Positions 1 through 8,239 of a stretch of 64,000 nt of DNA are shown piece by piece. Location: positions 62,001 through 126,000 of the forward strand of contig CAZFQS010000002.1 in the NCBI GenBank assembly GCA_964521285.1, given 5' to 3'. Origin of the DNA: G020354785 sp964521285 (GTDB taxonomy: Bacteria; Bacteroidota; Bacteroidia; Bacteroidales; UBA10428). The notes beneath the pieces were generated by a model. It was not told the DNA's origin. It did no database searches and saw nothing but the letters and a program-made list of their open reading frames with translations. The position numbers were made by a program, and so were the translations under genes. Positions within the stretch are counted from its first letter, which is position 1. Each line of letters starts with the position of its first letter.

Positions 1-388
1 AACTATTCCTGTAATCAGTAAATTATACGGAAATCATATCAGCCTGTTCACATTACTTATGACAGTTTCCACTATTCTGACAATGAAGCTTGGAAGTCAG
101 GCTACAAGCAGCAGCCAGCAAATGCCAGGCATGAAATCAATGATGTATTTTATGCCTATAATGTTTATGTTTATTCTGAATAATTTTTCAGCCGGATTGA
201 CATATTATTACTTCCTGGCAAACATTATAACTTTCGGACAAAACTTTATTTTCAAGCAGTTTATTGATGACGAGAAACTTCTAAGTAAAATGGAAAACAG
301 AAAAGCAAAAGTTAAGAAAAAATCAGGATTCCAGTCAAGGTTGGAAAAAATGGCAAAAACCAGGGGTTATAAACTTCCCAAAAAATAG
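1..388 (+). CDS. yidC: YidC membrane insertase, C-terminal part (left end cut off)
   Basis: The reading frame is open from base 2 and runs into the window, so the true start lies outside; an internal Met at base 59 is not the start. YidC/Oxa1 proteins insert and fold inner-membrane proteins, alone or with SecYEG. Visible are the Met-rich cytoplasmic stretch before the last membrane segments (MPGMKSMMYFMPIMFMF), the following helix with LTYYYFLANIITFGQNFIF, and a Lys/Arg-rich cytoplasmic tail ending in KLPKK, all typical of Bacteroidota YidC. Only about 129 residues of a protein of roughly 600 are present. lysA follows 37 bases downstream on the same strand. Confidence 0.93.
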   Translation, partial: TIPVISKLYGNHISLFTLLMTVSTILTMKLGSQATSSSQQMPGMKSMMYFMPIMFMFILNNFSAGLTYYYFLANIITFGQNFIFKQFIDDEKLLSKMENRKAKVKKKSGFQSRLEKMAKTRGYKLPKK

Positions 389-425
389 AGTTTCTTATTG
401 GTAAAAACATTAATACTCTCTGCTG

Positions 426-1658
426 ATGAAATTAGTTAACAACAGATACAAAATTGATGGCATTGATGTTTTAAGTTTATGTAATAAATATAATTCGCCC
501 TTATATGTATATGAAACATCAAAAATGAAAAATCAGTACAGCAGGATGCTTAATGCATTTAAGGGAGTAAATGTAAAAATAAATTATGCCTGCAAGGCTC
601 TAACTAACATCAATATACTTAAATTCTTTAAAGATCTTGGCTCAGGGCTTGATGCAGTTTCAGTTCAGGAAGTTGAAATCGGATTGAAAGCCGGCTTTAA
701 TCCCATGGATATTATTTATACTCCAAACTGTGTTTCAATAGATGAGATAGAAAAAGTTGTTAAGCTGGGAGTAAAAATTAATATTGACAACATATCAATT
801 CTTGAGCAATTCGGCCATCTGCACGACAATAGTATTCCAATATGCATTAGAATAAATCCGCATATAATGGCCGGAGGTCACCATAAAATTTCTACGGGCC
901 ATATTGATTCAAAATTCGGAATTTCTGTCTACCAGATGCCACATGTACACAGGATTATTGAGGCAAATAATATGAAGGTTGAAGGTTTGCATATGCATAC
1001 CGGTTCAGATATACTGGATGTTGATGTATTCATTAATGGTGCAATAATTTTACTGGATGTTGCCAGAGAATTCAGGGAGCTTGAATATGTTGATTTCGGC
1101 AGTGGCTTTAAAGTCCCCTATAAACAAGATGATATTTATACAGATATTGAAGCCCTTGGTAAAAAACTTACCCAGTACTTTAAAAAATTTTGCAGGGATT
1201 ATGGAAAAGATTTAACATTAATTTTTGAGCCGGGTAAATTTCTGGTTAGCGAAGCCGGCTATTTCCTTGCAAAAGTAAATGTAATAAAACAGACAACATC
1301 AACAGTATTTGCCGGTATTGATACCGGACTTAATCATCTGATAAGGCCTATGTTTTACGATGCATATCATAATATAATTAATGTTTCAAATCCCAGGGGG
1401 AAGCCAAGGATTTATACTGTTGTAGGATATATATGCGAAACTGATACTTTTGGCTGGAACAGGAAAATTAATGAAATTACAGAAGGGGACATTCTTGCCT
1501 TTTTAAATGCCGGGGCATACTGTTATACAATGGCATCTAATTATAATTCAAGATATAAACCGGCTGAGGTCCTTATACATGAAGGGAAAGATCACCTTAT
1601 AAGGAAAAGGGAAACAATGGATGATTTGTTAAGAAATCAGATTATAATAGATATATAG
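426..1658 (+). CDS. lysA: Diaminopimelate decarboxylase
   Basis: PLP enzyme that decarboxylates meso-diaminopimelate to L-lysine, the last step of lysine synthesis, in the cytoplasm. The 410-residue length fits. The N-terminal alanine-racemase-type barrel carries the PLP lysine in YACKAL (Lys57), followed by GLHMHTGSD near residue 190 and the phosphate-binding region EPGKFLVSEAG. The C-terminal beta domain has GAYCYTMASNYNSRYKPAEVL, the usual DAPDC signature with the Cys contributed to the partner active site. The related carboxynorspermidine decarboxylase is less likely given that C-terminal motif. ATG start at 426; gene lies between yidC and a secreted unknown. Confidence 0.93.
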   Translation: MKLVNNRYKIDGIDVLSLCNKYNSPLYVYETSKMKNQYSRMLNAFKGVNVKINYACKALTNINILKFFKDLGSGLDAVSVQEVEIGLKAGFNPMDIIYTPNCVSIDEIEKVVKLGVKINIDNISILEQFGHLHDNSIPICIRINPHIMAGGHHKISTGHIDSKFGISVYQMPHVHRIIEANNMKVEGLHMHTGSDILDVDVFINGAIILLDVAREFRELEYVDFGSGFKVPYKQDDIYTDIEALGKKLTQYFKKFCRDYGKDLTLIFEPGKFLVSEAGYFLAKVNVIKQTTSTVFAGIDTGLNHLIRPMFYDAYHNIINVSNPRGKPRIYTVVGYICETDTFGWNRKINEITEGDILAFLNAGAYCYTMASNYNSRYKPAEVLIHEGKDHLIRKRETMDDLLRNQIIIDI

Positions 1659-1668
1659 TTAATATTAA

Positions 1669-2403
1669 ATGATGGCTGTTAAAAGTGTAACATTCATACT
1701 ATTAATAACCTCAACTGCACTATCCTTTGCACAACCTGATAAATCACTGGTTGGGACAGAGGAAAATCTGAAAAATATTTCAAGATCAGCAGCTTTTGTA
1801 ATGACAACCAATATGGATGAATTATATGAAGGTATAAAAGGCACACCCTACCTGTTTAATGAATGGAAACAGGGAAATATATATCTAAATGATAATACAT
1901 ATATAAATGATGTCAATATTAAGTATAACATCTACACCGATGATGTCCTGTATTTACACCGTAAATCAGGTGATTCGCTTATAATAGACAGGTCGCTTAT
2001 TAACAGCTTTGAAATAACAGACGATAATTCCGGTAATCTGGTTTTATTTAAAGAAATTAGTCTCCGCCCTGACAAAAATGATAAGAGTACATTTGTAAAG
2101 GTACTGTATGATGGTAAATCAAAATTTATAATAAAGTATACCAAAACTTTTATTAAGGCCGATTATAAGGGTGCTTACAGTGCCGGCAGGAAATATGATG
2201 AATATATTGATGATTACCAGTATTATATTATTACGAATTCAACTGATCCGGTTAAAATTAAATTAAATAAAAAATCAGTCGTTAAAGCTCTTTCTGACAA
2301 AGAAGTTAAAATCCAGCCCTTTTTAAATGAACATCGCCTGAACCTTAATGATGAATATGGTATTGCAGAGCTGCTTGAGTATTATGACAGTATTAGTAAT
2401 TGA
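1669..2403 (+). CDS. Conserved secreted protein of unknown function
   Basis: 244 residues. Residues 1-21 form a typical Sec signal peptide ending in LSFAQ, so the product is periplasmic or outer-membrane attached. The mature part is hydrophilic, rich in Asp, Tyr and Lys, and appears beta-rich; no catalytic motif is evident. The C-terminal third contains a Lys-rich turn followed by a helical stretch ending LLEYYDSISN, an arrangement I associate with small Bacteroidota-specific exported proteins. It starts 10 bases after lysA and is probably co-transcribed with it. Its stop touches the stop of the convergent esterase gene with no spacer. Function unknown. Confidence 0.75.
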   Translation: MMAVKSVTFILLITSTALSFAQPDKSLVGTEENLKNISRSAAFVMTTNMDELYEGIKGTPYLFNEWKQGNIYLNDNTYINDVNIKYNIYTDDVLYLHRKSGDSLIIDRSLINSFEITDDNSGNLVLFKEISLRPDKNDKSTFVKVLYDGKSKFIIKYTKTFIKADYKGAYSAGRKYDEYIDDYQYYIITNSTDPVKIKLNKKSVVKALSDKEVKIQPFLNEHRLNLNDEYGIAELLEYYDSISN

Positions 2404-3321
2404 CTATAATTTGCTGAGCTTCTGACCTGCAAATTTAATCCCTCCTATTATACCGGTACGCCAGTACTCCCAGTTATGGGTTCCAATCCTTACGTGATAC
2501 TCGTGGGGTATACTATATTTTAAAAAAATCTGATGAAGTAACTCATTACTATTAATCAGAAAATCATTCATCCCGCAGTCAAAATACCAGTTAATACTTT
2601 TTAATTTGTCTGATGTGCTATCATTAATAAGATAAAAAGGACTGTTATTTTCCCAGTGTTCATTTATTCTCTCATTACCCTCTAAATCTCTTCCATATAA
2701 CCGGGAAAATTTATTATCATAATCCTCTGACTTCATATTTATTATCATCTCATCAGTTCTCACTGCTGCACTTAAAGCAATACATGATCCGAAAACATCT
2801 GTATGTTTAATTGAGTGTATTATAGCCCCAAAGCCCCCCATTGACAGCCCCGCTATAATGCGATACCTGGAATGAGGGAAAGTTTTATATGTCGAATCAA
2901 TATATGGTATAAATTCCCTGATAAACAGATCTTCATAGGGAAATTGAAGCAGGTAATCGTTTATATAATATGAGTTTTTGGCATCTGGCATTACCACTAT
3001 TAAGGGTGGTATTTCTTCAATTTTTATAAGACTGTCAATTATTATATGAATATCACACCTGTCTATCCAGCTGGTTTCATCTCCATGATAACCGTGTAAG
3101 AGGTAAAGTACCGGAAAGCTATCAGCTGTTGTATGATAATAGGGAGGAAGATAAATAGAATACTCTAATTTATTATTAAGAACTTTACTGTTAACTTCCA
3201 GACTTTTATATATAGTGCCCCTGATATCACTATTGAGTTCAGCAAATGATTGTCCGTTTAACCTATTAAAACCTGCATGAAAGACAAGTAGTATTATGAG
3301 AATTGTAACAGACCGGTTCAT
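2404..3321 (-). CDS. Secreted esterase of the esterase D / acetyl xylan esterase-like alpha-beta hydrolase family
   Basis: 305 residues with a signal peptide (hydrophobic 4-18, cleavage near NGQ at 24). The alpha-beta hydrolase fold is shown by LLHGYHGDETSW (oxyanion region, residues 74-85), the nucleophile elbow GLSMGG with Ser160, a probable acid at Asp253 in DCGMNDF and the catalytic His282 in GTHNWEYW. The HNW(E/R)xWR ending is typical of putative esterase family members (Pfam Esterase, PF00756) such as feruloyl and acetyl xylan esterases and enterochelin esterase. Probable role is hydrolysis of an ester in the periplasm or outside the cell; the substrate cannot be told. Convergent with the 1669-2403 gene. 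Confidence 0.82.
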   Translation of the reverse strand: MNRSVTILIILLVFHAGFNRLNGQSFAELNSDIRGTIYKSLEVNSKVLNNKLEYSIYLPPYYHTTADSFPVLYLLHGYHGDETSWIDRCDIHIIIDSLIKIEEIPPLIVVMPDAKNSYYINDYLLQFPYEDLFIREFIPYIDSTYKTFPHSRYRIIAGLSMGGFGAIIHSIKHTDVFGSCIALSAAVRTDEMIINMKSEDYDNKFSRLYGRDLEGNERINEHWENNSPFYLINDSTSDKLKSINWYFDCGMNDFLINSNELLHQIFLKYSIPHEYHVRIGTHNWEYWRTGIIGGIKFAGQKLSKL

Positions 3322-3400
3322 AATTTAATTATTATTTCGGAAACAATATTATTTTATTAGCTGATTTATATGAGATTTCAATTAGAGTGAATAGCATAAA

Positions 3401-4366
3401 CTAAACAACTATACCAACAATAAGTATGTCATCTATTTGTGGCTGATTACCTCTCCAGTTATCCAACTCTGTCTCAAGTATTTTCCTGCGTTCTGTTACA
3501 GGCATATTACTTATGTCATTCAGCAGTTTAATAAATCTGCTTTTTGAAAATCTTTTCTTTTCATTTTCGCCGAATTGATCCATATATCCGTCAGAAAACA
3601 TATAAATCGTATTCCCTGGTTTAACTTTAATTGACCTTACAATAAAATCTTCAATATTCTCATAATGACCAATTGGTGTACGGTTGCCTGTATATATTTT
3701 AATTTCGCTATCCTTGTATATGAATATTGGATTCTTTGCTCCGGCATATTTTACTACAAGCTTCTTCCTGTCTATTGTACAAAATACCATATCCATCCCT
3801 TCAAGCATTAAGTATTCATCTTCAAAATTATGCAGTGAACTGACAATTCTTTTATTGAGTTCAAACAGGACTTCATTTGGTTCATAATTGACATTCCCAT
3901 GTGCAATCTCATTAAGAAATGCCATACCGAACATACTCATTACTGCTCCATGGACGCCATGTCCGGTGCAATCGGCAACTGCTATAGCAAGCTTCCCGTT
4001 CATGTTACCTGCCCAGTAAAAATCACCACTTAGAATATCTCTGGGCCTGTTAAGTATAAAATAATTTTTAACTGAATCACCAAGAAGTTTTTCAGGTGGA
4101 AGTACTGCCCTTTGTAAGTTTTGTGCCATTAGAATATTATCAATCATTTGTTTCTTCTCTTCTGTAATTAACATATTGGTTTCGGATAATTTATTTTTGG
4201 CACGTTTTGCCAGGATTAAATTAATGTATAGGACCAGGGATAAAGAAATCAGTATGATTATAGCGACTGAGAATAGAACCGTGGTATTATCAGACTGTAC
4301 TCTGCCTGAAAAATTTAATAAACTAAAAAATATGATTAAAATATTAAGTCTTAATCTGTGAGCCAT
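3401..4366 (-). CDS. Membrane-anchored SpoIIE-type PP2C serine/threonine phosphatase
   Basis: The frame extends to a GTG at 4387, but the ATG at 4366 gives a cleaner N-terminal hydrophobic segment, so it is chosen; 321 residues. One hydrophobic stretch lies at the very N-terminus and a transmembrane helix follows (VLFSVAIIILISLSLVLYIN), then a short linker helix and a SpoIIE/PP2C domain. Metal-binding and fold motifs seen are SGDFYW, ADCTGHGVHGA, FSDGYMDQFG and QIDDILIVGI, so the phosphatase looks active. Such enzymes dephosphorylate STAS-type or SiaC-type proteins. Unlike many Bacteroidota homologues it has no TPR or 7TM sensor in front. A SiaC-like protein is encoded at 19606-19980. Confidence 0.85.
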   Translation of the reverse strand: MAHRLRLNILIIFFSLLNFSGRVQSDNTTVLFSVAIIILISLSLVLYINLILAKRAKNKLSETNMLITEEKKQMIDNILMAQNLQRAVLPPEKLLGDSVKNYFILNRPRDILSGDFYWAGNMNGKLAIAVADCTGHGVHGAVMSMFGMAFLNEIAHGNVNYEPNEVLFELNKRIVSSLHNFEDEYLMLEGMDMVFCTIDRKKLVVKYAGAKNPIFIYKDSEIKIYTGNRTPIGHYENIEDFIVRSIKVKPGNTIYMFSDGYMDQFGENEKKRFSKSRFIKLLNDISNMPVTERRKILETELDNWRGNQPQIDDILIVGIVV

Positions 4367-4424
4367 ACCCGTCTTTAAGAAGAACACTTTTATATATAAA
4401 TTTATAAATAAAAGAAATTTTATA

Positions 4425-4916
4425 TTAAACCTGGCTATCCAGTCTTATATGCCTGATAACATCTCCTGAACTCACAAAAGAGCCATTATGGCATCCTGTA
4501 ACATTACAAAATGTAATTGCATTATTAAAATCTAATTCAGGAGTTAATCCTATTATAACCATATCTGCATCAGTCGTACAATTGCAGTTAACAAGCTTCT
4601 CGAACATAACTCCACAATGGGGACAATATAATTCATCTTTTACTCCTTCCTCCAGATTTCCTGACAGCACAATTTTGTCAAAGTCTCCTTCTATGGCTGA
4701 AATTATAAACTCTCCCTCTGTACCAGGTCTCTTAAATTTAATTCTTAACCCGAATAATCCGTTTATTATGTGTTCCTTATCAACAATATTACATCCATTC
4801 GGGCAGTATGCCTCTTTTATAACGTATCTAATCTTTTCCTCTTCTTTTACAGATTTGATCTTCTTTCTTTCACTGATTGGTATAATCCATCGACCATCTT
4901 TATTAAATCTTTTCAT
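4425..4916 (-). CDS. Cysteine-rich, probably zinc-binding protein of unknown function
   Basis: 163 residues, cytoplasmic (no signal or membrane segment). The ATG is preceded by a strong GGAGG ribosome-binding site, unusual for this window. Eight cysteines occur as four pairs: CPNGC (38, 42), CPHC (98, 101), CNC (111, 113) and CNVTGC (137, 142), which suggests one or two structural zinc sites or a metal cluster. A basic N-terminus (RKKIKSVKEEEK) precedes them. No family was recognised. It is 37 bases upstream of the start of the phosphatase gene on the same strand and may be in its transcription unit; a second cysteine-rich gene starts divergently at 5138. Confidence 0.7.
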   Translation of the reverse strand: MKRFNKDGRWIIPISERKKIKSVKEEEKIRYVIKEAYCPNGCNIVDKEHIINGLFGLRIKFKRPGTEGEFIISAIEGDFDKIVLSGNLEEGVKDELYCPHCGVMFEKLVNCNCTTDADMVIIGLTPELDFNNAITFCNVTGCHNGSFVSSGDVIRHIRLDSQV

Positions 4917-5137
4917 ATAAATCCTCCCGGAAAATTAGTGATTTAGTTCTTGTTAATATTTCAGGTCAAGAACATATTGCATGATAAGAAACTAATTGTT
5001 TATAATGCAATACAAAAAAGCATATAATAAATCAATATTCAGAACGTTTCCAAAAGTAATGAAAAATATTCTAATTAGTTATTTCAGGTAAAAAGAATTA
5101 TTAATTTCAAACATCAGTATTTATATCGTTAACAACG

Positions 5138-5905
5138 ATGATTTTCTTTAAATGTCTGGACAAAATCAGGTTTCTGAATATCAGGGTTTGGGATTTCAGC
5201 ATAAACAGTCTTGTCCGCGACTATGGTGTAGCGTTTATTTCCCGGGTGATCATCAGACATCCCTTTAAAACAATTACCGGCATAAAGAATTATCAGAAAT
5301 TAAATAAAACCAAAGAGTCAACTTATAAAATATTGATCAATCCGCAACATCCTGAAAAATGTATAGATAACCATAAATCTATTACAGGAGCAGGATTCTG
5401 TCTGAAACCGCTAAAACCTGAATGCATATCCGGCAGAGCTAATCATAATTGCATATATTTCGAGAATAATCTTTACCTGCAAAAAAATACCAAACCATTG
5501 TGTTGCAGAGACTGTATGATTAAAAAGATCGGCTTGATAGCTTTATATGCAAAAAGCAGTTTTTATATAATGACTTCAGCAAAAGATATCTTATATGATA
5601 TAATTCAGCCAGCGGTTAAAACAGGAAAATACCTAAAAGGATTGTTTTGCATGTGTAAATATTCATTTGAGCCATTTAAAATTGCTCTTTTAATATCAGG
5701 TATTGAAGGCTGTCTCTGCTCATTTGAGACCGGTGATTGCAAAGACTATAAGACATGGCACAGAGCAGATATCGGGATTAAAGATGAACAAACAACTTTA
5801 AGTAATACATTTATCAGGTCTGTAGAAAATATTTTATCATTAACTTCATCAAACAGGAATATTAAATTTAAGAAAGTCGGAAACATTTTTTATCCTTATG
5901 ATTGA
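5138..5905 (+). CDS. Cysteine-rich protein of unknown function, coupled to a polyprenol-kinase-like gene
   Basis: 255 residues with 13 cysteines: 6, 75, 88, 96, 105, the cluster CCRDC (122-126), FCMC (171-173), GCLC (192-194) and 201. The spacing suggests iron-sulfur or zinc binding. There is no signal peptide; hydrophobic segments around 130-145 and 178-190 are too short to be confident membrane helices. Conserved-looking stretches are GAGFCLKPLKPEC and SGIEGCLCSFETGDCKDYKTWHRADIG. No family recognised. Its last 8 bases overlap the start of the next gene, which points to translational coupling and a shared task with that membrane enzyme. Confidence 0.72.
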   Translation: MIFFKCLDKIRFLNIRVWDFSINSLVRDYGVAFISRVIIRHPFKTITGIKNYQKLNKTKESTYKILINPQHPEKCIDNHKSITGAGFCLKPLKPECISGRANHNCIYFENNLYLQKNTKPLCCRDCMIKKIGLIALYAKSSFYIMTSAKDILYDIIQPAVKTGKYLKGLFCMCKYSFEPFKIALLISGIEGCLCSFETGDCKDYKTWHRADIGIKDEQTTLSNTFIRSVENILSLTSSNRNIKFKKVGNIFYPYD

Positions 5906-6656
5906 ATTCATCTCTAAACGATTTATTTTCCCTTCATTACAGTGCTGGCTTATAGTATTTCCTGTCAGCATAATTATAGGAATTACCTTCGGCTGGTTAT
6001 CAGGCTGGTTAAAAATTAAATACCAATTGAAAACTGGCTACTCAAGAAAAATATTTCATTTTCTGATATTTACTACTGCCGGAATTATTGGAATTACAGG
6101 AGGTTTTGAAGCAGTACAGGTTTTTGGGGCTGCAATAGGAATCGTTGTTGGATATGCTGTATTAAGAGGTTATAAAAGTAAATTGTTTAATGCCGTTGCA
6201 CGGCCAGGTGATAAACCTTATGAAAGATTTTACGTAATTGTTCCCTTTTTAATGACCGCTCTGGGAGGTATAGTAAGCAATATTGCATTCGGGAAATATG
6301 CTGTTATAGGATACATAACAACAGGGTGGGGTGATGCGGTAGGTGAACCTGCCGGAACACGATGGGGCAGGCACAAATACAGAATACCCACATTTACCGG
6401 AATACATGCCTATAGAAGTATTGAAGGAAGTATAGCTGTGTTTTTAGCCTCATTAGCAGGTTGTATCATATTATTACTTACCGGATTTCACTTACCTGCT
6501 TTGACGGTTATTTATACATCTCTCATCACAGCCTTAATAACAATGATTGTTGAAGCTTTTACCTTTCATAGCATTGACAACCTGACAATCCAGGTTTTCA
6601 GTACAGGAGTCTTTGTTATTAGCTTAAATTGGATTCTCAGACTATCAGGTTCTTAA
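5898..6656 (+). CDS. Phytol/dolichol/polyprenol kinase-like integral membrane protein
   Basis: 252 residues with about seven hydrophobic helices. It resembles the CTP-transferase/dolichol-kinase family (phytol kinase, dolichol kinase, CDP-diacylglycerol synthase fold). Supporting motifs are YSRKIFHFLIF near residue 50, GWGDAVGEPAGTRWGRHKYRIPTF around 145-165 and YRSIEGSIAVF at 175, which correspond to the conserved Gly-Asp-Ala and Lys-Ser-xx-Gly regions of these kinases. Predicted activity is CTP-dependent phosphorylation of an isoprenoid alcohol in the membrane; the substrate is unknown. The ATG lies inside the end of the preceding cysteine-rich gene (8-base overlap). The 3' end overlaps the convergent cyclase gene by 20 bases. 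Confidence 0.8.
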   Translation: MIEFISKRFIFPSLQCWLIVFPVSIIIGITFGWLSGWLKIKYQLKTGYSRKIFHFLIFTTAGIIGITGGFEAVQVFGAAIGIVVGYAVLRGYKSKLFNAVARPGDKPYERFYVIVPFLMTALGGIVSNIAFGKYAVIGYITTGWGDAVGEPAGTRWGRHKYRIPTFTGIHAYRSIEGSIAVFLASLAGCIILLLTGFHLPALTVIYTSLITALITMIVEAFTFHSIDNLTIQVFSTGVFVISLNWILRLSGS

Positions 6657-8031
6657 TTCTTTCAATCTGTTTCTGCTTGTTTACTTCTCTGAGTTTGCGT
6701 GCAGTATTTGTAAAATATTGATGACCTGAAATAAATCTCATTTGCATCTTGTTCCAGTCGTTCAGTGTTCCGACTTTATTTTGTTCTTTAAGCTCTTTGT
6801 AAAGGGTATTTGAAACAGGTATCATATCACTTCTCCCCAAATAATCCAGATCAGAATCAGCAATTATCTCCTCCAGTTTATTTTGTGGTTCCGGAGGTAA
6901 TTTTGTTGCCATTATCAAATCACATATAATCTTTATCTGTGCCTGTGTATAATAATAATTAGGCAACACTTCCCGGGCAATTATTGTACTGCTATATTCA
7001 TGATTATCATAACCTATTGTATGACCCGTATCATGAAATAATGCAGCTGTCTTCAGCAATAACAATTCCTCGTCAGGGAGACCTTCACCTAATCCGATCA
7101 ATTCAGATTGAGTAACAACATCAACTGTATGTTTTACATTATGATAATATAAATTATCTGACAGTTCTCTTTCAAGTTTATCAAGGATTAATTCCTGCAA
7201 ATCCATGAATTGTATCAGACCATATCTTATACTAAACTTTTTATTTGGAATTAGTCCCTTATTTTGCAGGGAAAACTCCTGCTTAATACCCCTGACTGCG
7301 TACATTTCAATATCGCCCTTATACTTAACAGGCATTCTGCCAAAATATTCGCAGTTAAACAGGTCTTTTACCAGTTCGTAAGTATTCCCGGACACTAAAA
7401 TCTGTCCATCCTCGCAAAATGACTTAATACGTGCTGCAAGATTTACAGTATCTCCTTTTATTTCATAATTTACTTTCTTTCTCCCTGTTTCTGTTGCTAC
7501 TACAGGTCCGGTGTGTATTCCTATTTTTAATCTCCATATTTTTCCTTCATCATAAGACTTATGTAATTGCTTTATATAATATTGCATTTCAACTGCAGCT
7601 AACAAAACCTCAACAGGGTTTGTAATGTTCTTATTCGGGATACCACCAACACACATGATAGTATCTCCTATAGATTTAATACTTTTAATTTCGTATTTGT
7701 TTATTATAGTTTCCAGCTGTAAGAATATCTCATCAAGATTATCAACAAGAGCCTGTGAATCCATGTCTGCAGATATATCATTAAATCCCTGAGTGTCAGC
7801 AAACAGAACAGTGGCAGTTTTATATTTTATTATATTGGTGGTCTTTGGAACAGCTATAAGACCTTCTAATTTTTCATTCTTGGCCTGGGCCAGTAAATGT
7901 TTATATTTCTCAAGTTCCTGTGTTAATTGTTCATTCTGCTGGGTCAGCTTTTCATTCTCTGCCATTAAGGTCTTACTCTGGCTTATCAGCTCTGAAATAT
8001 GTCTAAGTAAACTGGACTTACTTTTTGCCAT
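6637..8031 (-). CDS. Class III adenylate/guanylate cyclase fused to an HD phosphohydrolase domain
   Basis: 464 residues, soluble. Residues 15-55 are a Gln/Glu/Leu-rich coiled coil. Residues 68-250 are a class III cyclase domain: metal aspartates Asp79 (FADTQGF) and Asp123 (IGDTIM), Lys119 and Glu190 at the positions that usually select adenine (normally Lys and Asp), and VNLAAR with Arg201 for the transition state. Residues 290-445 are an HD domain with YHNVKHTVDV (His297, His301), FHDTGH (His333-Asp334), NHE and ADSDLDYLG; the first motif resembles that of cyclic nucleotide phosphodiesterases. The protein could both make and degrade a cyclic nucleotide, or the HD part could act on another phosphoester. 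Monocistronic on this strand. Confidence 0.88.
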   Translation of the reverse strand: MAKSKSSLLRHISELISQSKTLMAENEKLTQQNEQLTQELEKYKHLLAQAKNEKLEGLIAVPKTTNIIKYKTATVLFADTQGFNDISADMDSQALVDNLDEIFLQLETIINKYEIKSIKSIGDTIMCVGGIPNKNITNPVEVLLAAVEMQYYIKQLHKSYDEGKIWRLKIGIHTGPVVATETGRKKVNYEIKGDTVNLAARIKSFCEDGQILVSGNTYELVKDLFNCEYFGRMPVKYKGDIEMYAVRGIKQEFSLQNKGLIPNKKFSIRYGLIQFMDLQELILDKLERELSDNLYYHNVKHTVDVVTQSELIGLGEGLPDEELLLLKTAALFHDTGHTIGYDNHEYSSTIIAREVLPNYYYTQAQIKIICDLIMATKLPPEPQNKLEEIIADSDLDYLGRSDMIPVSNTLYKELKEQNKVGTLNDWNKMQMRFISGHQYFTNTARKLREVNKQKQIERIKNLIV

Positions 8032-8239
8032 ATACTATATAAATAAAATTATCTATATGCAAATATGATAATAAAAATTAAATTATTTAAAATCCTAAGT
8101 AAATACGGTTTTTGCAATTTTTGGTTATTATCACTTGTTTATTCAAAAATAACAGACTATTAATGGTTTAAAATTTATATAAAATAGTTATAATACTCTC
8201 ATAAAAGTCCGAAAAGTATTTAACAACATTACTTGTAGA

